Counted from the first letter of the stretch, positions 7,934-20,018 are shown. The stretch: 64,000 bases of DNA from Pseudoalteromonas piscicida (GCF_002744175.1 NZ_NKHF01000007.1:62001-126000), one strand, 5' to 3'. The notes: a model not told the origin generated them from the sequence alone. Numbers and translations: made by a program.

Positions 7934-8986
7934 ATGGCAAAGAAAAAGAAACTCAGTAAGGGCCAATCTCGTCGGATTAGAGCCAATCATCAGAAGCGTA
8001 TCGATAAAGCTAAAGGTACTGAAAACTCTGATGTTTCATGGCAAAACGACAACCTAGGGCCAACAGAATCCGCAGTGGTTATTAGCCGCTTCGGGCAACA
8101 TGCGGATATAGAAACCGCAGAACAAGAAGTTTTGCGTTGTAATATTCGCCGCACCGTAACTAGCTTAGTTTGCGGTGACGAAGTCATTTTTCGTCGTGCC
8201 AAGGTCAGTGATGGCGACCTAGCCGGTGTAATTGAAGCAGTGCATGAAAGGCGCACACAACTTACTCGCCCCGACTTTTATGATGGCGTAAAAGTAGTCG
8301 CCGCAAATATTGATCAGATTTTAATGGTATCAGCCGTAGTGCCTGAGTTTACGCCACAGATAATCGACCGCTATTTGGTTGCCTGTGAAGACATGGGTAT
8401 CGAGCCAATTTTATTACTAAACAAAATTGACTTACTCGACCAAGAAAGCTTGGAGTACGTTGATGACGTACTAGATATCTACCGTGAGCTTGGTTACCGA
8501 GTGCTGTTAGTCAGTACTAAGTCTGGTGAGGGCATTGATGAGCTAAAACACTTATTGGAAGATAAAAATAATATTTTTGTTGGCCAATCTGGTGTCGGTA
8601 AATCAACGCTGGTCAATACTGTGCTCCCAAATGCCGACATCCTTACCAAAGAGGTGTCAGAAAACAGCGGGTTAGGTCAGCATACAACAACCGTGTCGCG
8701 CTTACATCACCTCCCTTCTGGCGGAAACTTAATTGATAGCCCTGGGATCCGTGAGTTTGGTTTATGGCACCTTGAAGTTGAACGAGTTACGTGGTGCTTT
8801 AAAGAGTTCAGAGAATTTATTGGCGGCTGCCGCTTCAGAGATTGTAAACACCTCAATGATCCAGGGTGCCTAATCCAAGAAGCTGTCGATGAAGGAAAAA
8901 TCAGCGAACTGCGCTTTGAAAGCTACCATCGTATTTTAGAATCGATGGCGGACGGTCGCGCAGGTGCGCGCGCGCCGAGAGTCTGA
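7934..8986 (+). CDS. rsgA: small ribosomal subunit biogenesis GTPase RsgA
   Basis: 350 residues. The basic N-terminus [20 protein letters not shown] is followed by an OB fold. The circularly permuted GTPase domain has its motifs in the order G4 (LLLNKIDLL, near 160), G1 (GQSGVGKST, near 218), G3 (DSPGIREFG, near 265). A C-terminal zinc site is formed by the Cys and His of [14 protein letters not shown]. RsgA acts in late maturation of the 30S subunit. psd follows 77 bases downstream, the same order as in E. coli. Confidence 0.97.
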   Translation: MAKKKKLSKGQSRRIRANHQKRIDKAKGTENSDVSWQNDNLGPTESAVVISRFGQHADIETAEQEVLRCNIRRTVTSLVCGDEVIFRRAKVSDGDLAGVIEAVHERRTQLTRPDFYDGVKVVAANIDQILMVSAVVPEFTPQIIDRYLVACEDMGIEPILLLNKIDLLDQESLEYVDDVLDIYRELGYRVLLVSTKSGEGIDELKHLLEDKNNIFVGQSGVGKSTLVNTVLPNADILTKEVSENSGLGQHTTTVSRLHHLPSGGNLIDSPGIREFGLWHLEVERVTWCFKEFREFIGGCRFRDCKHLNDPGCLIQEAVDEGKISELRFESYHRILESMADGRAGARAPRV

Positions 8987-9072
8987 TAATATTTGCTAAA
9001 TTGGCTCAATCAGTTGAGCCCAACTGTCACTGAGTACCTTAGTGATAAGACTACAATTAGGAATTGTTAAAA

Positions 9073-9939
9073 GTGAATTTGGATAAACTAAAAATTGCCA
9101 TGCAATATGCATTACCTAAACATGCGGTTTCTCGTTTGGTTGGTAAACTTGCCGCAGCAGAAGCAGGGGCATTAACAACAAAGCTCATTAAGTTGTTTAT
9201 CAAACAATATAAAATCGACATGAGTGAGGCACTGCACGAAGATCCAGCTCACTACAAAACCTTTAATGAGTTTTTTACACGCCCACTAAAACCGGGGATC
9301 CGCCCACTGGTTGAAGATCAAGATATTTTGGCACATCCCGTTGACGGTGCAATCAGCCAACTAGGCGATGTTGTCGATGGCCAGATCATCCAAGCTAAAG
9401 GCCACAACTATAGTTTACAGACTTTACTTGGTGGTAAAGAGGAAGACTTTACGCCTTACATTGGCGGTAAGTTCGCAACAATTTATTTAGCGCCAAAAGA
9501 TTATCACCGTATTCATATGCCTATTGATGGCACACTTCGTAAAATGATCTACGTGCCAGGTGACTTGTTCTCTGTAAACCCGTTAACTGCGCAAAATGTA
9601 CCTAACCTATTTGCGCGTAACGAGCGTGTAGTGGCTATTTTCGATACTGAAATCGGTCCACTATCGATGGTGTTAGTAGGCGCAACCATCGTTGCCAGCA
9701 TTGAAACCATATGGGCTGGTACGGTAACCCCACCGGCAGGTCGTGATGTATTTACATGGACTTACCCAGAAGCTGGTGACAATGCAATAAAGTTGAAAAA
9801 GGGCGAAGAGATGGGTCGCTTCAAACTAGGCTCTACTGTGATCTTAGCATGGGGCGCTGACAAAGCAGACTTCCTCGACGGCCAAAACCCAGAAACGGTA
9901 ACACGTATGGGCACGCCGTTTGCGAAAATGGCAGATTAA
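9073..9939 (+). CDS. psd: phosphatidylserine decarboxylase proenzyme
   Basis: 288 residues from GTG at 9073. AGGA at 9059-9062 suits this start, while the TTG at 9064 is too close to it. The pyruvoyl enzyme cleaves itself at the LGST motif near residue 252 ([14 protein letters not shown]). Other family stretches are [23 protein letters not shown] and [15 protein letters not shown]. It turns phosphatidylserine into phosphatidylethanolamine at the inner membrane. Confidence 0.96.
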   Translation: MNLDKLKIAMQYALPKHAVSRLVGKLAAAEAGALTTKLIKLFIKQYKIDMSEALHEDPAHYKTFNEFFTRPLKPGIRPLVEDQDILAHPVDGAISQLGDVVDGQIIQAKGHNYSLQTLLGGKEEDFTPYIGGKFATIYLAPKDYHRIHMPIDGTLRKMIYVPGDLFSVNPLTAQNVPNLFARNERVVAIFDTEIGPLSMVLVGATIVASIETIWAGTVTPPAGRDVFTWTYPEAGDNAIKLKKGEEMGRFKLGSTVILAWGADKADFLDGQNPETVTRMGTPFAKMAD

Positions 9940-9983
9940 TACCCATTGAATTAATTTTATAATCAATTTGATATAAATTATCC

Positions 9984-10016
9984 TGTTGTGGCTTGAAGCT
10001 ACTTCAAACCACAACA
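9984..10016. terminator. strong hairpin at the end of thiF, probable terminator
   Basis: TGTTGTGG and TTGAAG pair with CTTCAA and CCACAACA around one mismatch. The three-base loop is the thiF stop codon. No long T run follows on either strand, so termination is likely but not certain. It separates psd and the thiamine operon, which converge here. Confidence 0.55.
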
Positions 10017-10748
10017 TTCGCATTCTGAGTTTTTAGTTAGCCTGTAAGGCTTTTGTTGTAAACTCAGACCATCCAAGACACTAAACAAACTGCCCTGATG
10101 GTGTCCAAGTAACACATTGATAGTCAATAACGCTTGTTGTGCACCAATAATCCCAAGTAACGGGCTGATCACACCAAAATTATCGCAGTTTTCTGTTGAG
10201 GCTTGTGAGTCCATCGGAAAAACACAAGCATAGCAAGGCGACTCGGCTCTAAAATCAAAACACATTAGCTGGCCTTGCGTAGCAATCGCAGCCCCTGCGA
10301 TCAGAACCTTATTGGCAGCACGACAATACGCATTCAATAAATAGCGCGTATTAAAGTTATCACTGCAATCTAAGACTATATCGGCCTCATTGAGTAACTC
10401 TGCCACATTGTCTTGAGTCAAACGCGCATTAATTGGCGTGAGTGTTATCTCATTATTAAGACTTGCTAGCACTTTGCTCGCGGCCCGTGTTTTACCTTGC
10501 CCTAAGTGATTAATTTTATACAAGATTTGACGCTGTAAGTTAGACAATTCGACATCGTCATTATCAATAAAAGTTAGGCGACCAATACCGCTGGCCGCTA
10601 GATAAAACAGCGCCGGACTACCCAGCCCACCACACCCAACCACAGCAACATGAGCTTGCTTCAACATGAGCTGGCCTTGTTCACCAACCTCTTTTAACAG
10701 CAAATGGCGACTATACCTTAAGCGCTCTTTGTCACTCAGCTCAGTCAT
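9999..10748 (-). CDS. thiF: ThiS adenylyltransferase ThiF
   Basis: 249 residues, E1-like fold. The nucleotide site GCGGLGSPALFYLAASG lies near residue 38, and DNDDVELSNLQRQ and DCSDNFNTRYLLN follow. Two CxxC-type pairs (SPCYACVFP near 170 and CECCGLK at the end) bind zinc. MoeB is very similar, but the position at the end of a thiCOSG-DE operon favours ThiF. It adenylates the C-terminal Gly of ThiS before sulfur transfer. It overlaps thiDE by 8 bases. Confidence 0.9.
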   Translation of the reverse strand: MTELSDKERLRYSRHLLLKEVGEQGQLMLKQAHVAVVGCGGLGSPALFYLAASGIGRLTFIDNDDVELSNLQRQILYKINHLGQGKTRAASKVLASLNNEITLTPINARLTQDNVAELLNEADIVLDCSDNFNTRYLLNAYCRAANKVLIAGAAIATQGQLMCFDFRAESPCYACVFPMDSQASTENCDNFGVISPLLGIIGAQQALLTINVLLGHHQGSLFSVLDGLSLQQKPYRLTKNSECECCGLK

Positions 10749-12264
10749 GCTTTGCCATAGCCTCTTTTAATTCAAGTACAGCTTGCTGTGGGTCTTGGGC
10801 TTCAGTAATTGCCCTTACCACAGCAATACTAGACACGCCTGTCGCAGCCACTTCCTGTGCTCGACTAAGATCAATACCGCCAATCGCGACTGTTGGATAG
10901 CAGCTTTGCATCAAAGGGACAAAGTGCCTCAGCTTTTCCAGCCCTTGGATTTGACCTGTCATGTCTTTGGTCGTAGTTGGGTAAATTGCACCAAAAGCCA
11001 AATAACTGGGGCGATAGTTATGTGCTCTGAGCATTTCATAAAAACCATGGGTAGACAGACCTAAGCGCAGCCCAGCTTCTTGGATGGCTACAAGATTAGC
11101 CTTATCGATATCTTCTTGGCCTAGATGAACGCCATAAGCGCCGTGTTTAATCGCTAACTGCCAATAGTCGTTAATAAATACCTTAGCATCGTATTTTTGT
11201 CCAAGTGCAATGGCAGTTTGTACTTCCGCTTCAAGATTAGCCTGCTCCGGATCTTTAATTCTTAACTGAACTGTATCGACCCCCATAGCCAGACATTTTT
11301 CCACCCAATCAGCGCTCTCTACCACAGCATAGAGCCCTATCGGATCATCAATGCTGGCAAAGCCTGCAGCAAAATTAAATTCCTCAGGTAATGCAAACTC
11401 TAGCTCATCAGCAAGCCAAGAGCCGGCTTCAATCACTTGTGGGTAGTCATTGAGTTCAACAGGGAACCCCGTGTGCGCCACAGGTCCAACTCCTTCACCA
11501 TAACGTATCGCGGCTTTAAGCCCAGCATTGATATAAGCCTTTCCGAGAATAAAAGCATCTTTAAATGGATAGCCCTTGGCGATACAAGCCGCAATGACCG
11601 ACGATAAACTGCACCCAGTACCATGGCTATGCGGTGTTTGAATTTTCTCATTGCCAAGCCAATACTCGGTATCTTCCGCTAGACCATAATCAATGCAGTA
11701 GCCTTTTGGGTAGTCCCAATGACCCCCTTTAATAATCACCGATTTTGCTCCAAACTCACGCAGCTTAGTGGCAGCCTCTTTTACCGCGTCAGGACCAATT
11801 AAGTAGACGCCGGTCAGCAGCTGAGTCTCGTGCGTATTAGGTGTGACGACATCCACCAGCGGTAGTAAATGGGTTTTTAGCGCATCCACCGTATCTTCTT
11901 CGGTTAATGAATCCCCGCTCGTCGCGATGGCAACAGGGTCATAAACCACGACTGGCGGTGTCGCCCATGTGGCTTTGTAATGGGTTAAATGCTCAGCAAT
12001 GAGTTGGATCTGCTGCACATTGGCAAGCATACCAATCTTTATCACCGTTGCAGGCATATCTTGCGAAAGCGCCGTTAGCTGAGATTCAATAACCGTGGTA
12101 GAAATAGGGTTCAATGCCTCAACCCCTACGCTATTTTGCGCTGTCAACGCCGTTACTACGGTGCAACAATGAACATTAAAGCTCTGCGTTGCTTTGATAT
12201 CAGCTTGAATACCAGCGCCGCCGCCAGAATCAGAACCCGCAATACTCCAAACGATGTGTGACAA
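10741..12264 (-). CDS. thiDE: fused HMP-phosphate kinase / thiamine phosphate synthase
   Basis: 507 residues joining two enzymes. Residues 1-270 are ThiD, with AGSDSGGGAGIQADIKA near 9 and GTGCSLSSVIAACIAKG near 217. Residues about 310-505 are ThiE, with VQLRIKD, INDYWQLA, GVHLGQEDI, FGAIYPTTTKDM and AIGGI. ThiD phosphorylates hydroxymethylpyrimidine phosphate; ThiE joins the product to the thiazole phosphate. The start is TTG, six bases after AAGGAG. The fusion places two consecutive steps in one chain. Confidence 0.95.
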   Translation of the reverse strand: MSHIVWSIAGSDSGGGAGIQADIKATQSFNVHCCTVVTALTAQNSVGVEALNPISTTVIESQLTALSQDMPATVIKIGMLANVQQIQLIAEHLTHYKATWATPPVVVYDPVAIATSGDSLTEEDTVDALKTHLLPLVDVVTPNTHETQLLTGVYLIGPDAVKEAATKLREFGAKSVIIKGGHWDYPKGYCIDYGLAEDTEYWLGNEKIQTPHSHGTGCSLSSVIAACIAKGYPFKDAFILGKAYINAGLKAAIRYGEGVGPVAHTGFPVELNDYPQVIEAGSWLADELEFALPEEFNFAAGFASIDDPIGLYAVVESADWVEKCLAMGVDTVQLRIKDPEQANLEAEVQTAIALGQKYDAKVFINDYWQLAIKHGAYGVHLGQEDIDKANLVAIQEAGLRLGLSTHGFYEMLRAHNYRPSYLAFGAIYPTTTKDMTGQIQGLEKLRHFVPLMQSCYPTVAIGGIDLSRAQEVAATGVSSIAVVRAITEAQDPQQAVLELKEAMAKHD

Positions 12265-12298
12265 AGAAAACTCCTTATGTAGTTATCCGCAATTCAAG

Positions 12299-13096
12299 TT
12301 AGTTTGCATGCCAAAAAGGCATTCCTAAGGTTGGCGTAGAGGGCGATGCTACCTCTTTTTGCGGCATCGCCTTTGCCAAATAAGACAAACGCCCTGCCAC
12401 CGTGCTGGCTGCAAACGCTTTTGCCATGGTAATTGGACACCCAGCTCCCGCCACTGCAGAATTTAATAATACCGCATCATAACCCAGCTCTAGAGCTTGG
12501 CAAGCATGAGAAGGTAAGCCAAGTCCCGCATCGACAATCAAGGTTTGATGGGGCAAACGCGTGCGGATGGTTTGCAGGTTATATGGATTTAGCAGCCCTT
12601 TTCCCGTACCAATTGGTGCGCCCCAAGGCATTAAAACCTCACAACCAAGTGCATCTAAACGCTGACACAGCACCAAATCATCAGTGCAATAGGGCAACAC
12701 CTTAAAACCGTCTTTTAGCAAAATCTCGGTCGCTTCGAGCAATGCGATTGGGTCTGGCTGCAAGTTATATTCATCACCAATGAGTTCAAGCTTAATCCAA
12801 TCCGTGGCAAACACTTCGCGACACATCTGCGCCAAGGTCACCGCTTCTTTTACGCTATGACAACCAGCCGTGTTTGGTAAAACGCGCAAACCCATCTCTT
12901 TGATAAGGGACCAAAAATCATCACCTGCCTGCAGGGTTTGTTGACGCCTTAACGATACCGTGACAATCTCAGCCCCAGATGTTTTAATCGCAGCCTGCAT
13001 CACCTCAGGAGAGGGATAAAGGGCCGAGCCAATTAGCATACGGCTAGTAAACTGCTCACCATAAATAGTGAGCTTGGTATCAGCCAAAGACTGCAT
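12299..13096 (-). CDS. thiG: thiazole synthase ThiG
   Basis: 265 residues. Near residue 106, [18 protein letters not shown] holds the Lys that forms the imine with the sugar phosphate. [16 protein letters not shown] and [18 protein letters not shown] are phosphate-binding stretches of the TIM barrel. ThiG makes the thiazole phosphate from deoxyxylulose phosphate, dehydroglycine from ThiO and sulfur from ThiS. It starts two bases after the thiS stop codon. Confidence 0.96.
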   Translation of the reverse strand: MQSLADTKLTIYGEQFTSRMLIGSALYPSPEVMQAAIKTSGAEIVTVSLRRQQTLQAGDDFWSLIKEMGLRVLPNTAGCHSVKEAVTLAQMCREVFATDWIKLELIGDEYNLQPDPIALLEATEILLKDGFKVLPYCTDDLVLCQRLDALGCEVLMPWGAPIGTGKGLLNPYNLQTIRTRLPHQTLIVDAGLGLPSHACQALELGYDAVLLNSAVAGAGCPITMAKAFAASTVAGRLSYLAKAMPQKEVASPSTPTLGMPFWHAN

Positions 13097-13098
13097 GA

Positions 13099-13296
13099 TT
13101 ATCCCCCTTGAATGGGTGATAAGAGTTCAACCTTATCACCGTCGCTCAACGTTACGCTCGGCAGCTCAGTGCGAGAAACAAAAGTTCCATTCAACGCCAC
13201 AGCAAAAGGAGGCTTAGCACCTCTGGCTTCAATAAATTCCTGAATGTTTTGCTCGCGGTTGAGATTAATCGTTTCGCCATTAAATTCGACTTTCAT
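13099..13296 (-). CDS. thiS: sulfur carrier protein ThiS
   Basis: 65 residues with a ubiquitin-like fold. The C-terminus is SPIQGG; the final Gly-Gly is adenylated by ThiF and then carries the thiocarboxylate. The start shares four bases with the thiO stop codon, so the genes are coupled. Confidence 0.95.
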   Translation of the reverse strand: MKVEFNGETINLNREQNIQEFIEARGAKPPFAVALNGTFVSRTELPSVTLSDGDKVELLSPIQGG

Positions 13297-14306
13297 AATA
13301 ACTCCTTAGATAACGCTTGCTTTACGATAAGCGGTGCCAGCAAATAACCGTGTCTGTATAGGCCATTGATACTGATCACATTACCTTGCTGTTCAATTTT
13401 GGGGTGATTGTCTTTAAACGCGGGCCTAAGCCCAGCTAATAAAGACAATACTCGCGCCTCGGCAAACCCACGATGAACTGAATAAGCAGCGGAGAGTAGT
13501 TCAAGTGTAGAGCGCACAGTTATCTCACCATTATCTTGCGACTCGATTTCCGTCGCACCAATAACAAACTGATGCTCCGGTTTTGGCGCAATGTAAATGG
13601 GATATCTTGGGTGCATCAAGCGTACTGGTCGAGTCAGTGTTACTTCTGGGGCATAAATTCTCGCCACTTCGCCACGCACACCACGAAGCCCATTACACGA
13701 AGCTTTAGCACCAAGGCCGCGACAATCAACTACCCAGTCATAGGCTTGACTAAGCCGCGCCTTTTGCGCTTCATCACAATGAACACCATAGTGAACTTTC
13801 ACGCCGCGATTGCTGAGTGTTGTCGCACTACTTTGATAAAAGGCCTGATTATCAAGCTGTCCCTCACAGGGCAAATATAAACCTTGATGAAAAACTCCGC
13901 CAAGATCTGGCTCTAGTTGTGCGATCCGCTCACCGCTCACCGCTTCCGCGTGGTGGTCTTTTAGCGGTTTTAAGCGCTGCTGAAAACTCACTAAATCACC
14001 ACGGTCTTGACCATGCGCCACAATCAGCGACCCTTGCTGCTGAAAAAAGACAGGTGTATCCAATTGCGCCAATAATTGAGGCCACAGCGCCATCGATTCC
14101 AGCCCCTGCTGCGCCAGGGCTTCATCGCATATCACAGACTCGGCCAATGGTGCTAACATAGCAGCTGCCACACTACCGGCTGAAGCCTCAGCCCCTTCCT
14201 TAGCCTGTTCAAACACGCTGATTTGATAACGCTCAGCAAGCATCAATGCGGCGATACGTCCGGTTAAGCCAAAACCCAAGATAGCAACTCTTGCTTGAGT
14301 AGACAT
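13293..14306 (-). CDS. thiO: glycine oxidase ThiO
   Basis: 337 residues from ATG at 14306, which has AGGAG seven bases upstream; the longer frame to 14330 lacks one. An FAD-binding GxGxxG motif is at the N-terminus (VAILGFGLTGRIAALMLAE). VVDCRGLGAK near 203 and FVIGATEIESQDNG near 253 are DAO-family stretches. ThiO oxidises glycine with O2 to the imine used by ThiG. Its presence instead of thiH indicates an aerobic route to thiazole. Confidence 0.93.
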   Translation of the reverse strand: MSTQARVAILGFGLTGRIAALMLAERYQISVFEQAKEGAEASAGSVAAAMLAPLAESVICDEALAQQGLESMALWPQLLAQLDTPVFFQQQGSLIVAHGQDRGDLVSFQQRLKPLKDHHAEAVSGERIAQLEPDLGGVFHQGLYLPCEGQLDNQAFYQSSATTLSNRGVKVHYGVHCDEAQKARLSQAYDWVVDCRGLGAKASCNGLRGVRGEVARIYAPEVTLTRPVRLMHPRYPIYIAPKPEHQFVIGATEIESQDNGEITVRSTLELLSAAYSVHRGFAEARVLSLLAGLRPAFKDNHPKIEQQGNVISINGLYRHGYLLAPLIVKQALSKELL

Positions 14307-14364
14307 AGCTACACTCCTAAAATTAGCCACCTGACGGGCATCAAGGTGGCTACGATGGGATGAG

Positions 14365-16446
<2,082 letters not shown>

Positions 16447-16561
16447 CTTGTTCCCTACGCAGGCATTAACCTGATCAGGTCCACGGATCCCGCAAAAATG
16501 CGATCTCAGCCTGAATTATTAGCAGCTTTTTTGCTGTAAAAATTCGAGGCACTCCGACAAG
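16447..16561 (-). promoter_or_regulatory. TPP riboswitch (THI element)
   Basis: On the minus strand: CTTGTCGGAGTGCC, then GGCTGAGATCGC, GCGGGATCCGTGGACCTG, ATCAGGTTAATGCCTGCG and TAGGGAACAAG. The order and core bases (CTGAGA, GGATCC, CCTGATCAGG, TAATGCCTGCG) are those of the thiamine pyrophosphate aptamer, with P1 closed by CTTGT/ACAAG. Binding of TPP should lower expression of thiC and the whole operon. The P3 arm holds a long extra hairpin. Confidence 0.97.
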
Positions 16562-16576
16562 TAACGAATTAGCGTC

Positions 16577-16605
16577 AGTCTACTTGCTTACCTAAATACC
16601 TGCAA
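16577..16605 (-). promoter_or_regulatory. promoter of the thiamine operon
   Basis: Minus strand TTGCAG (16605-16600), 17-base spacer, TAGACT (16582-16577). Transcription would start about ten bases before the riboswitch aptamer, as expected. Confidence 0.75.
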
Positions 16606-16632
16606 GTCCTGACCTAATAATAGTTTTTGGTG

Positions 16633-17052
16633 TTACTGTTTAATAAAAGTAAACTGCGGTTTCCCTTTTAAGGTCAATTGATTAGCAACTAGATCAAGTG
16701 CTACACCAATTTGTAATTGGTTAATTAGCTGTGCCTCAACCTTAGCCACTTCCTCACCACAATATTTGCGTGTCATCCCTAAGTTCTTTACTTTCAATTG
16801 TCCTTCGATCACTTCTCCTTCACCAAAGAAGCGATTGCACCCCGCAAATCCATTAACCTGCAATGCATCGATAAAGCGCAGCTCAATCGGCATGCTAGCA
16901 ACGCTAGACTCAATGTTTAATTGCGCAACATTTTGGCCATTTATGCTTTGTAACTGCCACGCGGAATACTTTAATACGTTAGTGTCTACCTTCCCTGTTG
17001 AGACACATCCACTAAGCGCAATAACTGCGCAAATTATGCTGATGAATTTCAT
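16633..17052 (-). CDS. META/HslJ-domain lipoprotein
   Basis: 139 residues. A lipoprotein signal with lipobox LSGC ends at Cys16. The mature part matches the META domain: WQLQSINGQ near the start, then GFAGCNRFFGEGEV, and two further cysteines. HslJ-type proteins of this fold are linked with heat or novobiocin resistance in E. coli; a role in the outer membrane is likely but unknown. It stands alone, with no obvious terminator before the thiC promoter. Confidence 0.8.
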   Translation of the reverse strand: MKFISIICAVIALSGCVSTGKVDTNVLKYSAWQLQSINGQNVAQLNIESSVASMPIELRFIDALQVNGFAGCNRFFGEGEVIEGQLKVKNLGMTRKYCGEEVAKVEAQLINQLQIGVALDLVANQLTLKGKPQFTFIKQ

Positions 17053-17377
17053 GGTAAACCATCTATTTTATGCCCTACAATTATTATAACGTTTTAAGAC
17101 ATAAAAATTGCAGTAAAATTCTGTAAAAATAACCCAATTGAATAGCTAATCATCACTGCATTTACATATTTTTGTATTTAACCTGAGGTTTGGATAAGGA
17201 ATGCGCTAACTCATTGTCTTTAAAATCGCATTAAATTATTTCCTTATCTAGCCAGAGAGTTTTAGGGATAACTAGGCGAATTTACGCACCAATAGCTGGC
17301 TATTGGAAGTGAATTCAACGCAGCTAGCGTTAAAACTGGATGCTAGAAAGGCATTAATTATCCGAAGCTCAAGTTAT
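17053..17377. other. intergenic region holding a MITE-like element
   Basis: No gene was found. The stretch 17185-17370 is bounded by a 20-base imperfect inverted repeat (16 of 20 match). Inside it, AACTAGGC and GCAGCTAGCGT lie 50 bases apart, exactly as AACTAGGC and GCAGTTAGCGT do at 49925-49985, so both look like copies of one intergenic repeat. Confidence 0.55.
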
Positions 17378-17767
17378 TTAGCTAAATAAATGGGTGATCG
17401 CCTCGGGTAAAAATGGTCTACCACGTTCATTTACCGACGTTCCTGTCACGACAGCATCTAACATCAGCTTGTTATCGTGCGCTCGAATAACCCTTTGCTT
17501 AAATGCAAACTTAACTCGACTCTCTCGCTGCAGCTCAACTTCCACATAAAAAGCATCTCCAGGGCGCAATGAATCTTTATAATTCATTTCACTACGGATC
17601 ACGACTAAGTTCACTTTTTGTTCGGCAAGGGCTGCAAAGTCAACGTTCTTTGCCAACAGGAACTCATGCCTTGCATGCTCAAGATAATTAAAATAGACAC
17701 TATTATTTACAATCCCTTGAAGATCGCACTCATAGTCTCTTACTTTAAAATCAACCTTAAAACTCAT
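17378..17767 (-). CDS. YbgC/FadM-type acyl-CoA thioesterase
   Basis: 129 residues, hotdog fold. The N-terminal VRDYECDLQGIVNNSVYFNYLEHARHEF stretch has the Asp and the Tyr/His-type residues of 4-hydroxybenzoyl-CoA thioesterases. LVVIRSEMNYKDSLRPGDAF follows. The substrate is not evident. It has no operon partner; the neighbours are an intergenic repeat and a divergent TonB receptor gene. Confidence 0.85.
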   Translation of the reverse strand: MSFKVDFKVRDYECDLQGIVNNSVYFNYLEHARHEFLLAKNVDFAALAEQKVNLVVIRSEMNYKDSLRPGDAFYVEVELQRESRVKFAFKQRVIRAHDNKLMLDAVVTGTSVNERGRPFLPEAITHLFS

Positions 17768-17879
17768 CTTAACTCCACGCGTATTTAAATTTACTGGCTA
17801 ACATATAACATAATTTCACTGTTAACTGGTCTGGCTTTTGATAAACTGTGCCCAATTAAAAATGGGACAAAGATTAAGC

Positions 17880-19958
17880 ATGAAGTTAAAACTCTCTACG
17901 ATCACCTTGGCATTGCTGCCATTTTTCTCTCATCAAACACTTGCCGACGATAACATTGAAACAATCGTGGTTACTGGCGATTTTCAAAACGAAACCATCC
18001 AAACCTTAAGCGCCAGTGCTTCAGTGGTTGATGACTTGACCATTAACAAACGTGGAGCACAATATTTAGATGAAATCTTAGGTGCCACCGCCAATGTTAA
18101 CTTTACTGCCGGTGCTTCTCGTGGTCGCTTTATGCAGATCCGTGGTGTTGGTTTACGCTCACAGTTTGTTGATCCTATTTATCCCAGCGTTGGCTTATTG
18201 ATTGACGGCATCAACTATTCTGGGTTAGGCGCAAGTGCACTCCTATTTGATACAGAGTCAGTGGTTGTCTACCGCGGACCTCAAGGAACTAAGTTTGGTT
18301 CTGATGCATTGGCAGGGATCGTTGAAGTAAATACTCAAGCTGCAACAACTGCACCATCATTAAAATTAAAACTCGGTGCCGGTAACTATGGTAGCTATGA
18401 AGCAGGGCTGGCAGCAGGCACAGGGCTGAGTAACAACACGTCTGCCCGCGTGAGTCTTTATCAACGCGAATCCGATGGCTATGTAGATAACCTTTATTTA
18501 AATAAATCGACGCAATCACAAGATGAGCAAGTAGCCAGAGTAAAACTCAACTCTCAAGTTAGTGATAGCCTAGCACTTGAGTTTGCTTACCATCATATCA
18601 ATACTAACAATGGCTACGACGGTTTTACTTTAGACAATACACGTAACAGCGTTGCAGATGAACCAGGGCAAGATAATCTAGAGTCCGATGCGTTTTCTTT
18701 ACGTGGATTTTATACTCGCCCAGATCTGTTTAATGTTGAATTTAAGGTTTCGGGACTAGACGCTGATACACTGTACAGCTTCGATGAAGACTGGGTGTGT
18801 AATGACCCGAGCAAGCCTGCGCTATGTGCTGCTGGATTACACCCAGAGGGATACAGCTCAACAGACGCTTATGAACGTAGTTACGACAAAGGCGACATTG
18901 AATTTTTAATCAAAGACAAAGAAAACGATTGGGTTTTTGGCTTTTTTGCTAAACGAAATGATGTTGATTTAACTCGCCGTTATACTTGGCTTGCTGCACC
19001 ATTTACGTCGGCTTATTCAGTAGAAAGCAAAGCCGTGTTTGGTCAATATGTACATCACCTATCTGATAAAACTCGCCTGATCGGTGGCCTTCGCGCAGAG
19101 CAATACGACGCCGACTATCTAGATAGCAATGGCTTTACCATCGAAACCGATGATTTAATGTGGGGCGGAAAGGTTGCACTTGAATATCAAGTAGTGCCTC
19201 GTACTATGATTTATACCAGCCTAAGCCGTGGTTATAAGGTGGGTGGCGTAAACGGTGAAGCACTGGCAAAAGCAAAAGATGAAGGCTTAAATATTCCTGT
19301 GGAACATCATTATTTTGATCCAGAATATGTTTGGAATGCTGAATTTGGCGTTAAAGGTGAATCAAAAGATAAACGCCACCTTGTGCGTGTCACGGCATTT
19401 TATATGCAACGTGATGATATTCAGCTAAAACAGTGGCAAGTTTCTAATCAGCAATTTGCAGGTTACATCGACAATGCCAGTGAAGGTAGTAACTATGGTT
19501 TAGAGCTAGAAGGTGATTTCCAATATACCGAACGCCTTGGCTTTAGTTATAGTGCTGGTTACTTAGAGACAGAAGTTGAAGATTTTGTTGCGGCAAGTGG
19601 TGTTAGCCTTGATGGCCGAGACCAAGCACAAGCGCCAAACTATCAATATTCCTTTGCCGTAAATTATGAACTTATCGATAATCTGGTGGTTGAGTTGGGC
19701 ATTGAAGGGAAAGACAACTATTACCTCTCGGATAGCCACAACGAGCAAGCGCGCAATCATAACCTGATCAACGCAAGCTTAAGTTACTATGGTAACAATT
19801 GGTCTTTAACGGCATGGGGCAGAAACCTCGCGGATGAAGACATTGTAGTGCGTGGCTTTAGGTTTGGTAATAACCCATTGGATGGGTGGCAAGAGCATAC
19901 TTATGTGCAATACGGCGAGCCACGAGTATATGGGTTAAGTTTTACATACGAACTGTAA
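17880..19958 (+). CDS. TonB-dependent outer membrane receptor
   Basis: 692 residues from ATG at 17880. The signal peptide MKLKLSTITLALLPFFSH ends in TLA, with probable cleavage before DDN. A TonB box-like IETIVVTG follows, then a plug domain to about 170 (QIRGVGLRSQFVD, VYRGPQGTKFGSDALAG) and a 22-strand barrel ending RVYGLSFTYEL. Barrel signatures LSRGYKVGGVNGEA and NLADEDIVVRGFRFGN are visible. The ligand is unknown. No iron or thiamine control site was found upstream, so a link to the thi operon is not supported. Confidence 0.93.
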   Translation: MKLKLSTITLALLPFFSHQTLADDNIETIVVTGDFQNETIQTLSASASVVDDLTINKRGAQYLDEILGATANVNFTAGASRGRFMQIRGVGLRSQFVDPIYPSVGLLIDGINYSGLGASALLFDTESVVVYRGPQGTKFGSDALAGIVEVNTQAATTAPSLKLKLGAGNYGSYEAGLAAGTGLSNNTSARVSLYQRESDGYVDNLYLNKSTQSQDEQVARVKLNSQVSDSLALEFAYHHINTNNGYDGFTLDNTRNSVADEPGQDNLESDAFSLRGFYTRPDLFNVEFKVSGLDADTLYSFDEDWVCNDPSKPALCAAGLHPEGYSSTDAYERSYDKGDIEFLIKDKENDWVFGFFAKRNDVDLTRRYTWLAAPFTSAYSVESKAVFGQYVHHLSDKTRLIGGLRAEQYDADYLDSNGFTIETDDLMWGGKVALEYQVVPRTMIYTSLSRGYKVGGVNGEALAKAKDEGLNIPVEHHYFDPEYVWNAEFGVKGESKDKRHLVRVTAFYMQRDDIQLKQWQVSNQQFAGYIDNASEGSNYGLELEGDFQYTERLGFSYSAGYLETEVEDFVAASGVSLDGRDQAQAPNYQYSFAVNYELIDNLVVELGIEGKDNYYLSDSHNEQARNHNLINASLSYYGNNWSLTAWGRNLADEDIVVRGFRFGNNPLDGWQEHTYVQYGEPRVYGLSFTYEL

Positions 19959-20018
19959 GTCACCCCTCTCTTTGTAGCAGCCATGCACTGGCTGCTTCGC
20001 TGATAGTGTTTATAAGGT

